Assembly: GCF_016405855.1 (NCBI RefSeq)
Contig: NZ_JAEFCA010000006.1
Location: 186,001 to 250,000 of the forward strand
DNA length: 64,000 bases
From: Flavobacterium sp. IB48
GTDB taxonomy: Bacteria > Bacteroidota > Bacteroidia > Flavobacteriales > Flavobacteriaceae
Reading direction: 5' to 3'
Shown here: positions 36,101 to 45,497 of the stretch, piece by piece
Layout: each line of letters starts with the position of its first letter
Numbering within the stretch: position 1 is the stretch's first letter
Program-made: the position numbers and the translations under genes
The notes under the pieces: generated by a model
Seen by the model: the letters and a program-made list of their open reading frames with translations, nothing else
The model's database searches: none
What the model was told of the DNA's origin: nothing

Positions 36101-38550
36101 ATATGTACGTTTTTCTGGTCGCATTTTATATTGAAATCATCACTACTTTCGGAATAATGAACACGTACATCTGTATCGAAAATATGCGAGGCGAAACGGG
36201 CATAAATCCCCGTGGGTATCCAGCGCTCACCAAGGTTGAAATCCAATTCTTCAAATTCAATACGTCTTGGACGTGATTCTTCAAGAGCTACCAGGCTTTT
36301 TTTGGCATCGGAATCATTAGGGTTTCTTTCGAGATAGCTACTTACCTCATGGGCTTTCTCAACTACATTTCCTGCTATCCATCTCTCTGATATTTCATAT
36401 TCCTTTTGGAGTGGATTATAAAAAATTCTTCGCTGTAATGCTTCTTTTAGAGCATCTGAGGTTATATTACTAATCTGTGACATATAATCCAGATCAACAT
36501 TACCGTATTTGTTAAGTGATGCCGCTAACGCTTCATTAGGATTATCTGTTGCCAGTATGGTGATAGAAAAACTTACCGGACGCTGAAATATATCCGCTTT
36601 GTGAACCACACTGCCAACAATACGTTCCAAGTATGGGATCTCCTTTCCGGCACTGTCAGTTTTGATGAGTTTAATATTTTCTGCACCATTCAGATTACCA
36701 TATCTTTTTACAAAAACATCGTAAAGCCGATTGAGGTTTTCCCTCTCTTCTGTATGTTCTGTTTGCAGTTGGGATTCTTTTTTATAGAGATCGAGGTAGC
36801 TATCCCGCAGAGAAATATAAACCTCAGCTCTTGCTTTCTGCAATAAAGGCAACTGTAATGGATGGAAGATTGCCCGCTCCCTATCACTTTCAACATCTTT
36901 GAGATATCCCACCCATCCCCTATCCATTACAAGGCAGTCAGTACGGTGAAAAGATTGTATTTTCTGGGTATAAATTGCAGGTTCGGGAATAATATCACTG
37001 AGAAAAGTCATCCCTTTCTGATCATTTTCATTTATACCGGAAAAGAGGTCACCGACAGCTTCCTCTTTATCAATTGGTGTAGTACTTTGATTGTTAGGTA
37101 TGGAAGAAACTGAAGGCGTATAAGTTTGTTGTATCAGACCACTGAACAGGTCTGGCGGATTTCCCCTAACCTTTGTATTTTTTCCAGCAGGTGTTTTTTT
37201 AGTTTTAACAGGAGCATTAACGGTTACCGTTTCTCCCATTTCTTCAAACAAATCGAAAATACTTAACTGCCTATCTTTTTTTTCTGCATTATTGTTCTTT
37301 GTTGCAAAAAGCGCCTGAGTTTCTGGTTGGATCCTTACTGTTTCTATAAGTGAAGATATTAACGTTATAGGAGTTTGCTTTATAGGTTTATCCTTGCTTT
37401 CACCTTTGTATAATCCTATATCAAAATGCAGGGAAAAATCTTCACTCAGCATTTGTTTCAGGTCTTTGGCTATGCCTTCAACACCCGCGCGATGGGTATA
37501 TATAAGTGTAGGCTGTCCATACGGATCAGTACCCAACATACTATCAGTATGAATAATTCTTGTGTTATCTTGAAACAAAGCATTGCATGGAGTATTGTAC
37601 TGCGTCAAACTGCTTTGACAAAATAATTCTTCCGCTTCGGTCAGGCTTTGCTTATTTATTCCCTTTTGTAAAATAATCAGGTCACTGCCAGCTTCCGTAC
37701 CGGCATAGTCGGTAAATAAATTATTGGGAAGCCGAACGGCTGAAACCAGATTATTATTCTGCATTAATGCCCTGCGAATAATTTCATTTTTCGGACTGTT
37801 GAGCACGCCCTGCGAAGTGATGAAGGCCAGTATGCCGCCATCGCGGAGCATATCGGTTCCCTTTAGAAAAAAATAATTGTGTAGGCTTCGGGCAGCCTGC
37901 AATCTTGCCGGATCTTTGCCTCTGGAATAAGAAAGATCAAATACGGAGGTATCACCGAAAGGAATATTGCTCGCTACTATATCATAGCTATTTTGTTCTC
38001 TTTCGGGTATTTCTTCAAAACCTTTTATTCTAATAGTACTCTCTGGATAAAGCTGCTTTAAGATTTTACCGGTAAGCAGGTCTTTTTCGTAAGCGGTAAC
38101 TTGTGCTGCGTTTTTATCGGCAAAGGATTGGATAAAAGAACCGATACCGGCAGAGGGTTCCAGAAATTTTTGAATGTTTACACCGCTGTCTTTGAGTGAA
38201 GTCGAAATAGCATCAATGACCAAAGGCGGTGTATAAAATGCAGTAAGTACGGAACTACGCATACTATCCACGTAACTGCGATATTGTTTTTCATCGGCAC
38301 TGTTTTCTTTTAAAAGCCGATGGAGTTCTTTTGTGAGCGGAAAAAGTTCATGTTCCGTTTTTCTCCAATTGTTGATGTCTGTCGGGTTTTGCGTGGGATT
38401 CAAAACAAATTTAAGACCGCCAAATCCGCTGTATTGCATCATTAGCAGTCTTTCACTTGCAGAAGCTTTTCGGTTTTCCTGTTCTAATTTAAAAGCAATT
38501 CGCAGCGCATCAATATTCTTTTGCAGATGCTGGCGTTTACTGAAGCCCAT
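33157..38550 (-). CDS. DarB-like N6-adenine methylase / SNF2-type helicase
   Basis: 1797 residues. The N-terminal third is an adenine-methyltransferase-like domain: FLEPSAGIGSFIQSF (SAM loop) and VASNIPFGD near residue 190, in place of the usual NPPF. From about residue 930 a SNF2/DEAD-like helicase follows: ICDHEVGAGKTLIM (motif I, about 945), LLVDESHRFKN (II, about 1118), LSGTTISNSLTEL, and GTGVNAQKRA / WRPSDLAQRDGRAVRKGNE (V-VI, about 1425-1450), then a coiled-coil end. Such giant proteins are typical of Bacteroidetes ICEs and resemble phage P1 DarB, an antirestriction factor. It overlaps the DUF1896 gene by 14 bp. Confidence 0.88.
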   Translation of the reverse strand: MGFSKRQHLQKNIDALRIAFKLEQENRKASASERLLMMQYSGFGGLKFVLNPTQNPTDINNWRKTEHELFPLTKELHRLLKENSADEKQYRSYVDSMRSSVLTAFYTPPLVIDAISTSLKDSGVNIQKFLEPSAGIGSFIQSFADKNAAQVTAYEKDLLTGKILKQLYPESTIRIKGFEEIPEREQNSYDIVASNIPFGDTSVFDLSYSRGKDPARLQAARSLHNYFFLKGTDMLRDGGILAFITSQGVLNSPKNEIIRRALMQNNNLVSAVRLPNNLFTDYAGTEAGSDLIILQKGINKQSLTEAEELFCQSSLTQYNTPCNALFQDNTRIIHTDSMLGTDPYGQPTLIYTHRAGVEGIAKDLKQMLSEDFSLHFDIGLYKGESKDKPIKQTPITLISSLIETVRIQPETQALFATKNNNAEKKDRQLSIFDLFEEMGETVTVNAPVKTKKTPAGKNTKVRGNPPDLFSGLIQQTYTPSVSSIPNNQSTTPIDKEEAVGDLFSGINENDQKGMTFLSDIIPEPAIYTQKIQSFHRTDCLVMDRGWVGYLKDVESDRERAIFHPLQLPLLQKARAEVYISLRDSYLDLYKKESQLQTEHTEERENLNRLYDVFVKRYGNLNGAENIKLIKTDSAGKEIPYLERIVGSVVHKADIFQRPVSFSITILATDNPNEALAASLNKYGNVDLDYMSQISNITSDALKEALQRRIFYNPLQKEYEISERWIAGNVVEKAHEVSSYLERNPNDSDAKKSLVALEESRPRRIEFEELDFNLGERWIPTGIYARFASHIFDTDVRVHYSESSDDFNIKCDQKNVHIWDKYAVKSQSRTYDGIALLKHALVNTTPDITKKIWIDDKEVKVRDMEAIQMANTKIDEIRTAFTDWLHAQNDEFKNRLTNQYNDTFNCFLRPQYDGSHQEFPGLDRKALGIEDLYSSQKDAVWMIKLNGGAICDHEVGAGKTLIMCIAAQEMKRLAMVHKPMIVGLKANVHEIAETYRTAYPYAKILYPGKEDFTPAKRQRIFGDIKNNDWDCVILTHDQFGMIPQSPEMQKEILQTELNSVEDNLAALKAQGNEISRGMLKGVIIRKQNLEVKLKTLEHDIENRKDDTVDFKMMGIDHLLVDESHRFKNLMFNTRHERVAGLGNMQGSQKAMNLLFAIRTIQQRTGKDLGATFLSGTTISNSLTELYLLFKYLRPLALEKQGINCFDAWAAIYARKTTDYEFSVANNIVQKERFRYFIKVPELAQFYSEITDYRTAKDIGIDRPEKNEVLYNIPPTPEQEVFIKKLMEFAKSGNATLLGRAPLSQSEEKAKMLIATDYARKMSLDMRMISGKYADHPDNKASHCAANIAKYYQKFNAQKGTQFVFSDLGTYKPGEWNVCSEIKRKLVEDHGIPAHEIRFIQEAKNDKQRKELISGMNEGKIRVLFGSTDMLGTGVNAQKRAVTVHHLDTPWRPSDLAQRDGRAVRKGNEIAKFFADNKVDVIIYAVEKSLDSYKFNLLYNKQLFIDQLKNNSLGKRIIDEGSMDEKSGMNFSEYVAILSGNTDLLEKAKLEKQVAGLESEKQAFNRSKFSSKYKLEDITATLEAAGSRLERMTLDWKNLQQRLQKHSDGTIVNPVHLDGLSPNADVKQIGTKLNQIADKARTGGQYEEIGNLYGFILLVKTEISEKEGVDLKVNRFLVQGEGNIKYTYNNGIIAKDPQTAAVNFLNALEKLPGYIDQEHKKISELKKDLPVLEELVNSTWTKENRLSELKTELAAIDRKIQLSITPENKEHITDKQKEAIQINNDPAPCTLKNRNNITS

Positions 38551-38974
38551 TTTCTTCTACCCAAATGGCGATGATTCCTGTTAGTTCTGTATAAAGCAGA
38601 TCAAACTCCCTAGTAGAACCAAAGTCCTCCGTTAATTTGTAATGTGCAAAAACAGGCTCACAAACCGGAAGCATTCTCAGTGCGAACGGTCGTAATTCTT
38701 CGTCAGCCATTCTCGTATCAAACTCATTACATACTACCTGAAATACAGTATCGAATTTGGAGAAATACAACCCTTCAAAAAGAATGTATTCTGCAATATG
38801 GTCACATTGGCTGATGGGATTTCCTAAGCGGAAAGCACCTTCATAGGCATTGGCAGCCCAATTTGAACGCTGGTCTATAAATTTAGCGTCATGCATTTTT
38901 TCAGGAAAGCTGGCATTCAATAACTCTTTTAGGCGTAACCTGAAATACGACAGGTCTTTTTGTGGTGTATCCAT
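38537..38974 (-). CDS. DUF1896 protein
   Basis: 145 residues, soluble, helical. It matches the DUF1896 family that consistently lies between topB and the large methylase-helicase gene of Bacteroidetes ICEs; the stretch YFRLRLKELLNASFPEKMHD and the end IAIWVEENGLQ fit the family. Function unknown. Its 14-bp overlap with the next gene suggests translational coupling and a possible partner role. Confidence 0.85.
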   Translation of the reverse strand: MDTPQKDLSYFRLRLKELLNASFPEKMHDAKFIDQRSNWAANAYEGAFRLGNPISQCDHIAEYILFEGLYFSKFDTVFQVVCNEFDTRMADEELRPFALRMLPVCEPVFAHYKLTEDFGSTREFDLLYTELTGIIAIWVEENGLQ

Positions 38975-39129
38975 ACTATATCTTGTTTATTTTTTTTTTA
39001 AATGATTAATATTTGGAGTATCCTTCGTAAGATTACCGTCCATCAATATCTGGTTTCCCTTTACATTGTAAATCTGGTTTTCTATTTCCTTTGGGTAATG
39101 ATAGAATTGCCTATTATTTCTTTGAAGGT

Positions 39130-41202
39130 TTATTTTTTTTCAAATTCAAAGGAAGTTTCCGCCTTATCTTTAAGTACGATATAGGCATCGAATTTCTTCC
39201 CTGCTTTACTTTTCATTCCTTTAATAAGGGAAGTTTTGCCTATATTCACAAGACTTTCAATATCGGCTATACCTAACTGTACGCCACAAACATTTCGGAA
39301 CTGTAACCAGTTACAGACGGCATCAGGACATTTGACAATTTTATCCCTTATAATCAGTTGTTGGCTTTTACATTTCGGGCAAAGAAGCTCAGGAAGATTT
39401 TCTTTTGCAATAGACGTTTGCAGTAATTCGTTGGTGATAGTTGTTGCATATATTTCCATCTCCTTTTGGAAAGTTTCGGCATCAGCCTTATTATTTTCAA
39501 TTTTCTGTAAGGCCACCTCCCACTCGGCCGTCATAGCAACATCGGCAATCTTCTTGTCTTTGACCAGTTCGGATACCTGCAAACCTTTTGCGGTAGGTAT
39601 CAGGGATTTTAATTCCCTTTGAATATAATTGCGATCTAACAAGGTTTCAATGATAGCTGCCCTTGTGGCGGGAGTGCCGATACCTATACCTTGCAATGCC
39701 TTGCGTTCTTCCTTATTCTCTATTTCCTTTCCGGCAGTTTCCATAGCCGATAAAAGTCCTGCTTCGGTGTAAAGCACAGGCGGTTTGGTTTTCTTTTCCA
39801 AAACCAAAGCTTCTTTTATTTTAAGCTGGTCACCTGTTTTCATCGGGGGCAATTCCTGCAAAGGCTCAGTATTATCATCAAAAAAACTGCCTTTAATTAA
39901 GCGCCAACCTGATTCCACTATCCTGCATCCTTTTATCTCAAAATCATGATGCAAAACCTGTAAAGTAATATTGGTTATCTCTCGGGTACAGGATTGTGAA
40001 ATTGCCTCTAATAACCGCAAAGCAATCATGTTGTAAACAGCATTTTCCTTTGCCGGTAATGCCGAAGGGATTTTGCCTGTGACGAGTAAACCATGATGAT
40101 CGGTAACACGAAGGTCATTCACAATTCGTTTGTTTAAATATCCCCATTTCACATTAGTTACAGCCTGCTTCCAGATTTCCCTCTCCTGCAGGCCCCTGAT
40201 AAGGCTGGGAATTTCTTCCCACATATCTTCAGGGATATATTTGCTTCCGGTACGCGGATAAGTAATAAATTTCTTTTCATACAAGTTTTGGGCAATATTC
40301 AAAGTTTCCTCTGCTGACAAATTCAATTTCTTGTTGGCTTCTTTTTGCAAACCTGTCAGATCAAACAGCAAAGGCGGTTGTTCGGTCACATTTTTAGTTT
40401 CAACCAATGTAACGGCAGCAATATTGCCATTTCTTTCAATAGATTTTAATGCATCTTCTGCCCCCTTTTTATCTTCCCACTTATTTTGAGAAAGGCTTTT
40501 AAAACCTGTAAACTCCTTTGTATGTGAGAATTGTAATTGCCAGTATTGCTGTGCTGTAAAGTTTTTATTTTCCAGATAGCGCCTGCATATTAGTGCCAGT
40601 GTAGGTGTCTGCACTCTTCCCAAGGAATAAATACCATTACCTGCAGCAATGGAGAGTGCCTGTGAAGCATTTATACCTACCAGCCAGTCGGCTCGGCTTC
40701 TGCCCTTAGCTGCCTTATATAATCCCTCAAAATCACTCCCAGGTTTTAGATTATCAAAACCCTGCCTGATTACTTTTTCAGTAAGAGAACTGATCCAAAG
40801 GCGTTCAAAAGGCTTATTGCATTTCAGGTATTCATAGATGTAACGGAATATCAGCTCACCCTCGCGTCCGGCATCCGTTGCAACAATAATACTTTCGCTG
40901 CTGTCAATAATTTGTTTAATTATTTTCAATTGCTTTAATGCACCTGTATCAGGTATATAAGCCTTATCTTTTTTTACTTTCCGTAGGATCAGTACAAAAG
41001 GATTGGGCAATATTGGTAATGAATTTTTCTGAAAACCGTAAACTCCATAATCTTCCGGCATGCCAAGTCCGATTAAATGTCCAAAAGCCCATGTAACACA
41101 ATAGCCGTTACCTGTCAAATAACCATCCTTCTTTTCAGTGACTCCCAGCACACCGGCTATTTCCCTTGCTACACTTGGTTTTTCTGCAATAACTACTTTC
41201 AT
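39130..41202 (-). CDS. topB: DNA topoisomerase III
   Basis: 690 residues, type IA topoisomerase. The Toprim domain starts MKVVIAEKPSVAREIAGVLG and has ATDAGREGELIFRYIYEYL; the active-site Tyr is in KFITYPRTGSKYIPED near residue 310. Near the C-terminus one four-Cys zinc ribbon remains (CPKCKSQQLI...CPDAVC). ICE-borne TopB probably resolves single-strand intermediates of transfer and replication. It lies 6 bp after the DUF3945 gene. Confidence 0.95.
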   Translation of the reverse strand: MKVVIAEKPSVAREIAGVLGVTEKKDGYLTGNGYCVTWAFGHLIGLGMPEDYGVYGFQKNSLPILPNPFVLILRKVKKDKAYIPDTGALKQLKIIKQIIDSSESIIVATDAGREGELIFRYIYEYLKCNKPFERLWISSLTEKVIRQGFDNLKPGSDFEGLYKAAKGRSRADWLVGINASQALSIAAGNGIYSLGRVQTPTLALICRRYLENKNFTAQQYWQLQFSHTKEFTGFKSLSQNKWEDKKGAEDALKSIERNGNIAAVTLVETKNVTEQPPLLFDLTGLQKEANKKLNLSAEETLNIAQNLYEKKFITYPRTGSKYIPEDMWEEIPSLIRGLQEREIWKQAVTNVKWGYLNKRIVNDLRVTDHHGLLVTGKIPSALPAKENAVYNMIALRLLEAISQSCTREITNITLQVLHHDFEIKGCRIVESGWRLIKGSFFDDNTEPLQELPPMKTGDQLKIKEALVLEKKTKPPVLYTEAGLLSAMETAGKEIENKEERKALQGIGIGTPATRAAIIETLLDRNYIQRELKSLIPTAKGLQVSELVKDKKIADVAMTAEWEVALQKIENNKADAETFQKEMEIYATTITNELLQTSIAKENLPELLCPKCKSQQLIIRDKIVKCPDAVCNWLQFRNVCGVQLGIADIESLVNIGKTSLIKGMKSKAGKKFDAYIVLKDKAETSFEFEKK

Positions 41203-41208
41203 AACACC

Positions 41209-42663
41209 TTACATTTTACGTCCTTTGGATTTGGCTGGTGTTTCGATTCCCTCCTGTTGCTCCTGCTGTTTCTCACTGTCAGGATTTTTTTGCCCTGATT
41301 TTAAAGGCTCTTTGATGTTCTTGGTAGCTTCATTGGTTTTACCTTCCGAATTGACCGCAGTCTGCGTTTTATGAGCCTCAGTTGGTTTTGCCTGTTCTTT
41401 GATTTTATTCGGATTTTGAAAAGAAAAATCTATTTTATGGGTTTCTTTATTGAAAGTGATGTAACCATTGTATTCCTTGCCTTTCTTATCTATAAGTCCG
41501 CTAACATAAACAGTCTGTCCATCCTTGAATTTTTGGTACTGCTCATTATCGAGTTCCTTATCCCTAAAGATTTTCGGAGCCTCCTGTGATTGATTTTGCT
41601 CACTACCCTGCATTTGTTTATTGCTATTTCCTCTGTCAAAGAGAAATTCCACAAAGCGCTTGTCGGCATTATATTGTACTGTAGCGTCAAACGCAGCTCC
41701 TTTCTTGGAAATCATCCCCTCTATATAAAGCGGCTTACCTTCCGTTAAAGTTTGTTTTTGTTCTTCGCTTAGTTTTACACCTTTGATTTGCTCAGGCATT
41801 TTTATAAAATCGGTTCGCAGTGCCACCAGCTCATTGGTCAGCCTGTCTACACTAATAATGGACGGTAGGGTTTCGTTTGTTTTGGGGTTGGTCAGATTCA
41901 CCACACGACCCATATTACCTGTCTGCAACAAGTTGTCTTTATCTTCTTTACTGAACTCATGTCCAAAAAAAGCATAATTCAGGTTCGGTTCTTTTCGAAT
42001 ACCATGAATGGCTACCACAACCTGTCCCTCATCCCCTTGCTGCAGAGACAATCGGGCATCCATACGGGTAACGGCTGTTCCCAGGTTAAGGCTCACCGGT
42101 ACAAGTTCATTGGTCTTGTAACCTCTGAGTAACGGATCAAGCAGGTTCAATTTTTCGAGCTTTTCTTTGCTCAAACCAAGGTTATTCATGGTTTCCCAAT
42201 CGATCTGTTCAGGTTTGTAACGGTACTCACCTGTTTCCGGTGTTGTTTGTGTTGTTTCCATACTGTTTTTATTTTCTTGTTTATTATTATTTTCGTTAGG
42301 TTCCGCTTTCACTTCGTGTTGCGCCATTTGTTTCTCTCCTTCAGGTGTCGGATTATCTACCTGTTTTTGCATTTCTTTTGCCATGTTGATAGCCAATGGT
42401 GCTGGAACTTTAAAGAATGAGAAATTGGTAGGGTTCTTCAACTGGCTAAAAAAATTGGAAAAGAAGTTGGAAAAAAAATCACCCTGTTTATCCACGCGCA
42501 TAAACTGATTCTGATTTTTCTTTGTAGGATCTATGGTTTTCAAATTGCCATTTTCATCAATACCCGTTACAGCCTGAATTTTCTTTTTCGCTTTATCCAT
42601 TACCAGTAATATCTCGGATAATTGTTCGGGAGATTGTGGTTTATCTAAAATTTGTTCGCTCAT
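41209..42663 (-). CDS. DUF3945 domain protein
   Basis: Started at 42663 (MSEQILDKPQSPEQLSEIL); an upstream ATG at 42687 adds only eight residues. About 484 residues. It contains repeated DUF3945 modules: KLSEEQKQTLTEGKPLYIEG and DKELDNEQYQKFKDGQTVYV, each followed by a KKG(K/A)xY/F strand. The C-terminus is Lys/Gln-rich and disordered. A core gene of Bacteroidetes ICEs beside topB; the molecular role is unknown. Confidence 0.87.
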   Translation of the reverse strand: MSEQILDKPQSPEQLSEILLVMDKAKKKIQAVTGIDENGNLKTIDPTKKNQNQFMRVDKQGDFFSNFFSNFFSQLKNPTNFSFFKVPAPLAINMAKEMQKQVDNPTPEGEKQMAQHEVKAEPNENNNKQENKNSMETTQTTPETGEYRYKPEQIDWETMNNLGLSKEKLEKLNLLDPLLRGYKTNELVPVSLNLGTAVTRMDARLSLQQGDEGQVVVAIHGIRKEPNLNYAFFGHEFSKEDKDNLLQTGNMGRVVNLTNPKTNETLPSIISVDRLTNELVALRTDFIKMPEQIKGVKLSEEQKQTLTEGKPLYIEGMISKKGAAFDATVQYNADKRFVEFLFDRGNSNKQMQGSEQNQSQEAPKIFRDKELDNEQYQKFKDGQTVYVSGLIDKKGKEYNGYITFNKETHKIDFSFQNPNKIKEQAKPTEAHKTQTAVNSEGKTNEATKNIKEPLKSGQKNPDSEKQQEQQEGIETPAKSKGRKM

Positions 42664-42745
42664 GATTTGAAATTTAAAGTTCGACATCGAAAGTAAAAGA
42701 GACTTTTACCCTTTTATATAAATTGGCATCTGTTGGCAATATTTG

Positions 42746-43054
42746 TCAACTGTTGGCTTTTGTTCTGGGCACCGAAGCGGTAAAACTTTCCCTGACGAAC
42801 TGATGTATGTCTGACTGTTTGTAATAAATTTTTCCGCTGATGGTATAATAAGGCAACCGTCCGGAGGAGCGGTAACGCTGCAGGGAGCGCGTACTTATCT
42901 TAAGCATCTGCAAAATATCCTGATTGTCCAGCAGCTCTTCCCCATCAATACTGGTATGCCCGTTTTTAGCTTTGCTAACTAATTCCATCACGATGTCGAA
43001 CCTCTCCATGATTCGCTCCATCCAGGCCATAAATTCCATTCTGTCAACATTCAT
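42746..43054 (-). CDS. Helix-turn-helix (excisionase-type) protein
   Basis: 102 residues. After a helical N-terminus, residues about 40-95 form an HTH_17/MerR-like winged helix: LLDNQDILQMLKISTRSLQR, then SSGRLPYYTISGKIYYKQSDIHQFV. This is the small excisionase-like DNA-binding protein normally found between rteC and the DUF3945-topB genes, and may act in ICE excision or operon control. Confidence 0.88.
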   Translation of the reverse strand: MNVDRMEFMAWMERIMERFDIVMELVSKAKNGHTSIDGEELLDNQDILQMLKISTRSLQRYRSSGRLPYYTISGKIYYKQSDIHQFVRESFTASVPRTKANS

Positions 43055-43252
43055 AATCCAGTCTTTTTAAGTTCAACAGCACAAAATTGAAACATAAAAA
43101 AAGTTTTTTCTGCCAAGTCCTGCCCATGGGCAGAAAGGTTTTATTTTACAAAATCACAACTAAACAATTGAAATAATGAAACTTACAATAAATCAAATAT
43201 TGAAATTTATATAGTTTCAACTTTTGCCAATTGGCAAGTATGGGTAAAAAAA

Positions 43253-43273
43253 AGCAGTGCTGACAGCACTGCT
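43253..43273 (-). terminator. Terminator after rteC
   Basis: A 9-bp perfect stem, AGCAGTGCT (43253-43261) and AGCACTGCT (43265-43273), 3-nt loop. On the minus strand it is followed by a run of eight T. It lies 27 bp after the rteC stop. Confidence 0.9.
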
Positions 43274-43300
43274 CAAAACCGACGCATATGTAAATAAATC

Positions 43301-44176
43301 TTACAGTCCCTTGTCCATATATTGCTCCAATGACAATTTAAGATGGTCCAAAAAGGAAGTCCTGCTTCCAGCCCTGTCTTTCATACGGTGGAACGAATGA
43401 TGTATATCACCAAGCGGTATGCGAAAAAGTATTTGAAAAACCAGTGTAATTTTACGAATGCCAATCTTACCATGTGATATTACTCCCGCAGCATACAGCG
43501 CATAGATTAATTCAATAAGCGCATTTTTAGAATCTGTCCAGAAAATATCTTTTGTCGACTCCCCACTATGTAATAAAGTGCTCGACGGCTCCTCTGGATT
43601 TATTTTGGTTATCAGATAAGCGTAAATCAGCTCATTAGCCATTATCCGTGCTACTTTAGAATCATAATAGGTAGAAAACTGATGATCTATTTCAAAGACA
43701 TAACTATTTAGCCCATCCCTATAGTTAATCTTTCCACGTGTAAAATATTCCTGGTCGCGGTCACTTCTTCCTGACCTGTAGTAGCGATAAAAATGAGGAA
43801 CACAAATATGTTCTTTAAATTCCTGCTTAAGCTCCTGAAGCTGGCTCATAAAAAATTTCTGATACATCTTGCCTTCCTTTACAGGGCATACGGTTTCTAT
43901 TTTGAATACCTTATTATAATAGATCAGTTGTCCCAAAATCTGAGGCTTAATATCACGGAAAAATTCTATTTCCTCTGTCTCATTTTTAAATCCTTCCTTT
44001 AGAACATATTCCCTTGTAGTATGGAGCAGTTCTTTTAGGTATAGTGTCATTTGGTAAGCCTCATCAATAAGATGTGAAGTTTCCCGGGATACTTTATCTT
44101 CTTTAATACGGATTTCGGAAATAATTGAATTCAGTGATTTCATAGCGCATGGGTTTAATGCAATATCTTTTGACAT
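43301..44176 (-). CDS. rteC: RteC-family regulator of ICE excision/transfer
   Basis: 291 residues. The block FYRYYRSGRSDRDQEYFTRG (about residues 128-147) and the C-terminal DSKNALIELIYALYAAGVIS segment are characteristic of RteC, which in CTnDOT activates excision genes. The closing part (GDIHHSFHRMKDRAGSRTSFLDHL) also fits. It is monocistronic, with its own terminator. rteA and rteB are not in the window, so its control differs from CTnDOT or lies elsewhere. Confidence 0.9.
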   Translation of the reverse strand: MSKDIALNPCAMKSLNSIISEIRIKEDKVSRETSHLIDEAYQMTLYLKELLHTTREYVLKEGFKNETEEIEFFRDIKPQILGQLIYYNKVFKIETVCPVKEGKMYQKFFMSQLQELKQEFKEHICVPHFYRYYRSGRSDRDQEYFTRGKINYRDGLNSYVFEIDHQFSTYYDSKVARIMANELIYAYLITKINPEEPSSTLLHSGESTKDIFWTDSKNALIELIYALYAAGVISHGKIGIRKITLVFQILFRIPLGDIHHSFHRMKDRAGSRTSFLDHLKLSLEQYMDKGL

Positions 44177-44317
44177 GGCTTCCTGTGCATTAGCTGCAAT
44201 ACCTTCGCATTATAGATGAGCTTCAGGAAAAAACGGGTCGATTGTACCAACATAAACAGCCATAAAAAGATACTAAAATTCTATATAGTCGTATTATATG
44301 ATTTATTCCAGGAAAAA

Positions 44318-45169
44318 CTAAGGTTTAAGGTTCTGGCGATATTGGGTTGGTGAGACTTTAGTGTACTTTTTAAAAAAACCGCTAAATGACGATAGAGCAC
44401 TAAAGTTCAACTGCTCACTTATCTCTGTAATAGAAAGATTACTGTCCGCAAGCAACAGATACGCTTCCGAAACAACAGCCATTTCTATGAAATATTTGGC
44501 AGGCATTCCTGTAACCCAATACACAGCTTTACGCAGATGGCCCTTGCTGACAAATAAGGAATCAGCATAAAATTTCACATCGTGATGCCCTTTGCTATGT
44601 TCTTGTATCAGCTCAATGAAACCTATAACAATTTTTTCCTTGCGGTTATGGACTGCTGATACATTTTCGCCTTTTTTATAACATAAAGAGCTATACTCGT
44701 ATAGCAGCAGATTAAGGCAAAGTAAAATCATTTCATGCTGAAATATAGTATGATTTTGATTCGATATCTTTTTCTTTAATAATTCTGCCAGCTGGATCAT
44801 ATGCTTTAATTCAACTTTTGAAAGTGAAAGCACAACATAAGATTGGGTAGTTATCACCTCGATATATCCATTTCCATATTTTGCAATCCTGTTATTGATT
44901 GCAAATGCGATTGTACATGATAAAAGATAGAATTTTATCGGTGACACAACAGTACCTGATTTAGCTCCACTGGGAACAGCATAAAGCTGTCCTGCTCGTA
45001 ATCGAACAATAGTTGAGCCTACAATAAAATCGATACTGCCTGAGACTATAATAATCATAGAAAACCAGCCAGGTTTCAAGAGTGCATTGCATGTCTTTAC
45101 GGATGTACACTCCGAAAGGTACAGCACATGTAAATCCCTGAACCAAGGATTATAAGTTTGAATTTTCAA
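44318..45169 (-). CDS. AraC-family transcriptional regulator
   Basis: 283 residues. An N-terminal cupin-like sensor region is followed by a C-terminal AraC double helix-turn-helix: FYADSLFVSKGHLRKAVYWV and LSITEISEQLNFSALSSFSG, ending FFKKYTKVSPTQYRQ. The ligand is unknown. It lies just beyond rteC, near the probable ICE end, and before a lipoprotein/membrane pair; its target is not evident. Confidence 0.88.
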   Translation of the reverse strand: MKIQTYNPWFRDLHVLYLSECTSVKTCNALLKPGWFSMIIIVSGSIDFIVGSTIVRLRAGQLYAVPSGAKSGTVVSPIKFYLLSCTIAFAINNRIAKYGNGYIEVITTQSYVVLSLSKVELKHMIQLAELLKKKISNQNHTIFQHEMILLCLNLLLYEYSSLCYKKGENVSAVHNRKEKIVIGFIELIQEHSKGHHDVKFYADSLFVSKGHLRKAVYWVTGMPAKYFIEMAVVSEAYLLLADSNLSITEISEQLNFSALSSFSGFFKKYTKVSPTQYRQNLKP

Positions 45170-45233
45170 TATATTGATTTTTTGATTTAACGATAGAAGT
45201 CATTGAAACTGCCCGCAATTTGTAAATCTGCTG

Positions 45234-45497
45234 TCAGTAATTGTTCGTAAATCTGGCGAATAGCGATGCAAACACAAAAAGCAGATTTAATACAGCAGGG
45301 AGCAGCAGCATATACAAAAAATTGTATGGATCGAAATGTTTAACCCCCTGATCCGTGAGATAAACCATTATTCCATCATAGCTCAGAAGATCTATGATGA
45401 AATATAGGCTGGCTGAGTTAATCACTAGGAGCAGAATACTGCAAATAATAGCAGTTTCCCGCTCATAGTAGATCAACATTTTATCAATCAGGTTCAC
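45234..45497 (-). CDS. Small two-helix membrane protein
   Basis: 87 residues with two predicted membrane segments (ICSILLLVINSASLYFIIDL and LYMLLLPAVLNLLFVFASLF). No family recognised. Its start overlaps the stop of the preceding lipoprotein gene by 4 bp, so the two are co-translated and may work together at the inner membrane. Confidence 0.7.
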   Translation of the reverse strand: MNLIDKMLIYYERETAIICSILLLVINSASLYFIIDLLSYDGIMVYLTDQGVKHFDPYNFLYMLLLPAVLNLLFVFASLFARFTNNY

